Of a DNA stretch of 64,000 nucleotides, positions 59,744 to 64,000 are shown piece after piece. The position numbers were made by a program, and so were the translations under genes. Origin of the DNA: Pseudomonas bananamidigenes (GTDB lineage Bacteria; Pseudomonadota; Gammaproteobacteria; Pseudomonadales; Pseudomonadaceae); the NCBI RefSeq assembly GCF_001679645.1, contig NZ_LRUN01000075.1, forward strand, positions 1 to 64,000, read 5' to 3'. The notes beneath the pieces are model-generated. The model saw only the letters and a program-made list of their open reading frames with translations. It was not told the DNA's origin and ran no database searches. Position 1 is the stretch's first letter, and each line of letters begins with the position of its first letter.

Positions 59744-60817
59744 GTGAACCTTCATTGCTTCGTCACCGACACCCACAACCCGCAAACCCGTGGGCACCAG
59801 ATCGGTGACGCCTTCAGCGCGCAGATTCGCCAGACCGTTGCGCTGTACCTCGACTTCTTCAATCAACTCGACATCCCGCCGCAGCAAGTGCGCACTATCG
59901 GCGAAGCCAGCCTGAAAGCCTTGGAAGACTGGAGCCCGGCGCTGGCCGAGGAAATCGTCGCCATGGCCGAAGGCGCCGATCTGCCGCTGTGGCAGCTCGC
60001 GGCCCTGAACGCCCGCACCGAAATCCTCGCGGTCATGCCTTCGAATGAAGGCGAATGCTCGACAGCCGTGTTCGCCCCCCATGGTCCGCAGGCGCCGAAA
60101 ACCATCCAGACCTGGGACTGGCACGACACGCTGGTGCCCAACGGCCTGATCCTGCAACTGACCACCGACGCCGGGATGACCGTCAAGCTGTTCACCGAGT
60201 TCGGCATGCTCGGCAAGATCGGCGTCAACAGCGCAGGCCTCGGGCTACACTTCAACATTCTTCACCACGCCAGCGACAACGGCAGCGGCGGGGTGCCGGT
60301 GCACGCGATTGCGCGGCGGATTCTGGAGCAGGCGCGCAGTGTCGATGAGGCCATCGAACTGGCGCGTTCGGCGCGGGTCAGTGCGTCCACGGTGCTGACG
60401 GTGTTCGCTCGCGAAGACTCGACAGTCCGCGCCTGCAGCATCGAGATGTCGCCTGCCGCCACCGCCGTGGTGCTGCCGAACGCCGAAGGCTGGATCACCC
60501 ATACCAACCACTTCCTCGACCCGGACCTGAGCGTTGGCGAACGCACGCCGGACGCCTCGACCACCTACGCGCGCATCGACCACGTCAACGCCTTGCTGAA
60601 TGGCATGACCGAGGGCGATCTCGTGCGCCGTGCCGATGCCATGTGCGGCGCGACCGGTGAGCAAGCCCCGATCTGCTTCCATCCCGACCTGAGCATGCCG
60701 GCCACCGAGCGCTGGGAAACCTTGCTGACCATCGGCATCGATACCGAAAACTGTGCGCTCGAATTCGCCGCCGGCAACCCGAAGCAACTGGCCAGAAACG
60801 GCTATCAGCGCTTCTGA
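59744..60817 (+). CDS. C45-family (acyl-CoA:6-APA acyltransferase-like) autoprocessing hydrolase
   Basis: A 357-residue Ntn-hydrolase-type protein. The probable autoprocessing cysteine lies in NEGECSTAVF at about residue 104, followed by QTWDWHDTL and the LGKIGVNSAGLGLHFNIL segment typical of C45 peptidases. Such enzymes cleave or transfer acyl groups on amides. The start is the GTG at 59744 with AAGGA upstream; a continuous open frame upstream overlaps the amidohydrolase gene. Following an exported amidohydrolase and preceding a MFS transporter, it fits a pathway that removes acyl groups from an imported N-acyl compound. Confidence 0.85.
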   Translation: MNLHCFVTDTHNPQTRGHQIGDAFSAQIRQTVALYLDFFNQLDIPPQQVRTIGEASLKALEDWSPALAEEIVAMAEGADLPLWQLAALNARTEILAVMPSNEGECSTAVFAPHGPQAPKTIQTWDWHDTLVPNGLILQLTTDAGMTVKLFTEFGMLGKIGVNSAGLGLHFNILHHASDNGSGGVPVHAIARRILEQARSVDEAIELARSARVSASTVLTVFAREDSTVRACSIEMSPAATAVVLPNAEGWITHTNHFLDPDLSVGERTPDASTTYARIDHVNALLNGMTEGDLVRRADAMCGATGEQAPICFHPDLSMPATERWETLLTIGIDTENCALEFAAGNPKQLARNGYQRF

Positions 60818-60866
60818 AACCCTTGCTGCAACGCCTCGAAAAACAACAACAAGAGGAGCAACCCAC

Positions 60867-62213
60867 ATGGCCAGTCAACCTGAACGCACGGCGGGTTCAC
60901 CGTCGGCGCTGAGAACCTTCTTCGTCTCCGGCATGGGCACCGCCCTGGAGTTCTATGACTTCGTGATCTACGGGACGGCCGCCGCGCTGGTGTTCCCCAA
61001 GGTGTTTTTCCCGCAGATGGATCCGCTCACCGCAACCCTCGTCGCCTTTGGCGCATTCGGTGCGGGATTCTTTGCCCGACCGTTGGGCGGGATGGTGTTC
61101 GGGCATTACGGCGACAAGCTCGGTCGGCAGAAAATGCTCGTTATCACCTTGCTGTTGATGGGGCTCAGCACCTTCCTGATCGGCTGTTTGCCGGGCTACG
61201 CAACCATCGGCGCAGGGGCGCCGGCCTTGCTGGTGCTGTTGCGGCTGGTACAGGGATTTGCCGCCGGGGGCGAGTGGGGCGGGGCCGCGTTGTTCGGCAT
61301 CGAATCGGCGCCCGTCGGGCGACGAGGGTTGTGGGGCAGCTTCACCAGCATGGGCATCGGCATCGGCGGTATTCTCGGTTCGGCGGTGTTTGCCGTGGTC
61401 AGCGTGGCGGCGAACGATGACCTCGCCGGTTTTGCCTGGCGCATTCCGTTCTGGCTGGGCGGTGTGCTGGTGCTGGTCGGACTCTATGCGCGGTTGCAGA
61501 AACCGGCTCAGTCGCTGGGCGAGTCAAAGGGCCACGGGCGGATGCCGCTGATTGAAGCGTTGCGTGCGCGACCTCGGGCGATGTTGCTGTGTACCGGCAT
61601 CGCTTTCGGTTACGTGACCATCGCCTACATCGGCAGCACGTTTTTCCTGTCCTACGCCACCCAACTGGGTTATGGCAGCACCGATGCATTGATTTTCGAC
61701 ATCGCGTTGTCCGTTGCCATCGTCATCACCGCGCCGCTGTTTGCCTTGCTCTCCGACCGTATTGGTCGGCGCCGAGTGATGATCCTCGGGGCGTTCATCA
61801 TGGCGTGCGGGTTCTTCGTATTCTTCCCCTTGGTGGGGCTGAAAAGCCTGTTGGTGTCGACGTTCGCCTACGTCGTGATCGGTGCGTTCATGGGGGCAAC
61901 CCAGGGGCCGATCCCGGCGTTTCTCGCCGAGCAGTTCCCTCGGCACATGCGTTATTCGGGGATGTCGGCGGCGTACCAGATCGGTGCCGCGCTGGGAGGC
62001 GGGACGGCGTCGAGTGCGGCCACGGCCATTCTCATCGCCAACCACCACGACGCGTTTGGTGTTGCAGTTTACGGGGCGGTGGCGCTGGGGATCGTGGCGG
62101 TCTGCTCGTTCTTTCTCAGGGAGACTGCGCACTTGAGCCTGGAGGCAATCGACGCGCCAGTGACAGTGGCCTCGACAATCCCGCCTGCGGTGCAACACTG
62201 GGAAGCGCGGTGA
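60867..62213 (+). CDS. MFS transporter of the metabolite:H+ symporter (MHS) type
   Basis: A 448-residue inner-membrane protein with 12 helices. N-terminal FFVSGMGTALEFYDFVIYGTAAAL and GHYGDKLGRQKML are characteristic of MHS transporters, and the second-half loop reads LLSDRIGRRRVM. It imports an organic acid, betaine or amide, presumably the substrate of the two preceding enzymes. GAGGAG lies 10 bases upstream of the ATG. No U-rich terminator follows; an imperfect GC-rich hairpin (around 62221-62247) separates it from the convergent MHS gene. Confidence 0.9.
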   Translation: MASQPERTAGSPSALRTFFVSGMGTALEFYDFVIYGTAAALVFPKVFFPQMDPLTATLVAFGAFGAGFFARPLGGMVFGHYGDKLGRQKMLVITLLLMGLSTFLIGCLPGYATIGAGAPALLVLLRLVQGFAAGGEWGGAALFGIESAPVGRRGLWGSFTSMGIGIGGILGSAVFAVVSVAANDDLAGFAWRIPFWLGGVLVLVGLYARLQKPAQSLGESKGHGRMPLIEALRARPRAMLLCTGIAFGYVTIAYIGSTFFLSYATQLGYGSTDALIFDIALSVAIVITAPLFALLSDRIGRRRVMILGAFIMACGFFVFFPLVGLKSLLVSTFAYVVIGAFMGATQGPIPAFLAEQFPRHMRYSGMSAAYQIGAALGGGTASSAATAILIANHHDAFGVAVYGAVALGIVAVCSFFLRETAHLSLEAIDAPVTVASTIPPAVQHWEAR

Positions 62214-62256
62214 ATAAAGCGCCGCCCCCTCCGACGGAGAGGGCGGTATTCGATCC

Positions 62257-63939
62257 TCAGCTGTGATGGATGTCGCGATCCTTGGTTTCCGGCATGAAGA
62301 AGATCCCGAGAATCGCCGTCATCACCGCGATGACAATCGGGTACCACAAACCGTAGTAGATGTCCCCGGTGGCCGCGACCATCGCGAATGCCACCGTCGG
62401 CAGGAACCCGCCGAACCAGCCGTTGCCGATGTGGTACGGCAGCGACATCGAGGTGTAGCGGATGCGCGCCGGGAACAGCTCGACCAGCCATGCGGCAATA
62501 GGGCCGTAAACCATGGTCACGTAGATCACCAGCACGGTCAGCAGGAGCAGCACCATCGGGTAATTGGTCTTGGCCGGATCAGCCTTTTCCGGGTAACCGG
62601 CCTCTTTCAGTGCGGTGCCGAGGCTGGCGGTGAAGGCGTCGTTGCGGGTCTTGAAGTCGGCGGCTGGCATGGCAGTGCCTTCGAAACTTTCGATGACCTT
62701 GTCGCCAATGCGCACCTGGGCCACGGTGCCTGGTTCCGCCACCACGTTTTCATACGGAATCGCCCGTTTGGCCAGGATGGTCTTCGCCAGATCGCAGGAA
62801 CTGGTGAATCTGGCCTTGCCCACCGGATCGAACTGGAACGAGCACTGATCCGGGTTGGCGACCACTTTGACCGGGTTCTTTTCCTGGGCGACGAACACGT
62901 CGGGGTTACCGTACTGGGTCAGCGCGTGGAAGATCGGAAAGTAGGTCACCACCGCCAGAATGCACCCGGCCATGATGATGCCCTTGCGCCCGACGCGGTC
63001 GGACAGGCTGCCGAAAATCACGAAGAACGGCGTACCGATCAACAGCGATCCGGCGATCAGCAGGTTGGCGGTCTGCGGGTCGATCTTCAGGGTCTGCAGC
63101 AGGAAGAACAGCGCGTAGAACTGCCCGGTGTACCAGACCACCGCTTGCCCGGCGGTGCCGCCGAGCAGGGCCATGATCACGATTTTCAGGTTGTCCCAGC
63201 GGGCGAAGGACTCGGTCAGCGGCGCTTTCGATGCCTTGCCTTCGGCCTTCATCTTCATGAACACCGGCGACTCGTTCAGTTGCAGGCGGATGTACACCGA
63301 CACCGCCAGCAACAGGATCGACAGCAGAAACGGAATCCGCCAGCCCCAGGCCTCGAACGCCTCGGTGCCCAACGCGGTGCGGCAGGCCAGAATCACCAGC
63401 AGCGACAGAAACAGCCCCAGCGTCGCGGTGGTCTGAATCCACGAGGTGAAATACCCGCGTTTGCCCTTCGGCGCATGCTCGGCCACATAGGTCGCCGCTC
63501 CGCCGTACTCACCGCCCAGCGCCAGACCTTGCAGCAATCGCAGGGTGATCAGAATGATCGGCGCCGCGACCCCGATGGTCGCGTAGCCGGGCAGGAATCC
63601 CACAATCGCCGTCGACACACCCATGATCACAATCGTGATCAGAAACGTGTGCTTGCGCCCGATCATGTCGCCCAACCGCCCGAACACCACCGCCCCAAAC
63701 GGCCGCACCGCAAAACCGGCGGCGAAGGCGAGCAGGGCGAAGATGAACGACGTGGTCTCGTTGACCCCGGCAAAGAAGTGCTTGGCGATGATCGCGGCGA
63801 GCGAGCCATAAAGGTAAAAGTCGTACCATTCGAACACCGTGCCGAGGGACGAAGCGAAGATGACCTTGCGCTCCTCCTTGCTGACACTGTGGTGCGGATG
63901 CGGCGCACTGCCGGTGGACATGCTGTCGAGTACGGCCAT
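62257..63939 (-). CDS. MHS-family MFS transporter with large central loop
   Basis: A 560-residue inner-membrane protein with 12 predicted helices: KVIFASSLGTVFEWYDFYLYGSLAA, FAAGFAVRPFGAVVFGRLGDMIGRKH and LRLLQGLALGGEYGGAATYVAEHAPKGKRG. About 110 residues (roughly 350-460) with a DQCSF...SSCDLAK cysteine pair are inserted between helices 8 and 9; this longer form is a known subgroup of these transporters in pseudomonads. Probable proton-coupled organic acid or betaine uptake; substrate unknown. It is convergent with the MFS gene at 60867. The upstream 61 bases to the window edge hold the start of its promoter region. Confidence 0.9.
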   Translation of the reverse strand: MAVLDSMSTGSAPHPHHSVSKEERKVIFASSLGTVFEWYDFYLYGSLAAIIAKHFFAGVNETTSFIFALLAFAAGFAVRPFGAVVFGRLGDMIGRKHTFLITIVIMGVSTAIVGFLPGYATIGVAAPIILITLRLLQGLALGGEYGGAATYVAEHAPKGKRGYFTSWIQTTATLGLFLSLLVILACRTALGTEAFEAWGWRIPFLLSILLLAVSVYIRLQLNESPVFMKMKAEGKASKAPLTESFARWDNLKIVIMALLGGTAGQAVVWYTGQFYALFFLLQTLKIDPQTANLLIAGSLLIGTPFFVIFGSLSDRVGRKGIIMAGCILAVVTYFPIFHALTQYGNPDVFVAQEKNPVKVVANPDQCSFQFDPVGKARFTSSCDLAKTILAKRAIPYENVVAEPGTVAQVRIGDKVIESFEGTAMPAADFKTRNDAFTASLGTALKEAGYPEKADPAKTNYPMVLLLLTVLVIYVTMVYGPIAAWLVELFPARIRYTSMSLPYHIGNGWFGGFLPTVAFAMVAATGDIYYGLWYPIVIAVMTAILGIFFMPETKDRDIHHS

Positions 63940-64000
63940 GGGGGTTCTCCGTCGTGCTTGTTGTTATAGGCCGGAGCACTTCATCAACGTCGCGTACCCG

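Noticed and set aside
62221..62247. GC-rich imperfect hairpin between the two MFS genes
   Set aside because: Stem needs bulges and no T run follows; possible but not supportable as a terminator.
1..64000. CRISPR arrays, insertion sequences, prophage or rRNA
   Set aside because: No regularly spaced repeats, transposase, integrase, phage structural genes or rRNA sequences were found on reading both strands.

Overview
The window looks like chromosomal DNA from a Pseudomonas of the P. fluorescens group. It is GC-rich, has short intergenic gaps, and carries many LysR/AraC regulators and catabolic operons. Recognisable proteins include YcaC, an LhpA-type 4-hydroxyproline epimerase, AguA/AguB and MHS-type transporters. 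This is inferred from protein resemblance and gene order; no database search was possible.

Layout. 120-3580: membrane GGDEF diguanylate cyclase, YcaC-like hydrolase, quinone oxidoreductase. 3707-7124: a LysR regulator, then a less GC-rich segment with an odd tRNA-Arg(CCT)-like gene 24 bp upstream of a 758-residue protein of unknown family. 7132-14630: a complete trans-4-hydroxy-L-proline catabolic operon (permease, epimerase, deaminase, semialdehyde dehydrogenase, D-hydroxyproline dehydrogenase) with a divergent PAS-AraC regulator. 14695-16106: small lipoprotein, DUF3885-like protein and an unknown. 16250-32749: a nutrient-scavenging block with two TonB receptors, a 2OG-Fe(II) dioxygenase, a MetQNI-like transporter whose metI is frameshifted, a ribose-type ABC transporter and an APC permease. 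Two of its operons are preceded by copies of the same ~135-bp upstream sequence.

32746-36635: small envelope proteins, a zinc alcohol dehydrogenase, a DUF1801 protein and tRNA-Gln(TTG). 36837-39866: a compact four-gene cluster of a radical SAM/SPASM protein and three proteins sharing a Y-x(10)-GDL signature (a 61-residue peptide-like protein and two larger DUF1842/DUF1843-type proteins). This resembles a peptide-modification system whose product is unknown to me. 40410-43400: LysR plus a leuCD pair. 43530-47622: HD-GNAT fusion, XRE regulator, RidA protein and two convergent, overlapping LysR genes. 47760-51994: an agmatine/putrescine operon (agmatine deiminase, N-carbamoylputrescine amidase, polyamine-binding protein, Tat-exported second deiminase). 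52004-53760: GST, RidA remnant, thioesterase, orphan FecR N-terminal domain. 53975-55885: a protein-tyrosine-phosphatase-like domain joined to an autotransporter barrel. 55915-63939: AraC and LysR regulators, an exported amidohydrolase / C45 acyltransferase / MFS operon, and an MHS transporter.

Most of the window is ordinary accessory metabolism. The two loci most likely to hold something undescribed are the tRNA-linked orphan gene (4655-7124) and the Y-x(10)-GDL radical SAM cluster (36837-39866). No insertion sequence, prophage, CRISPR array or rRNA was seen.
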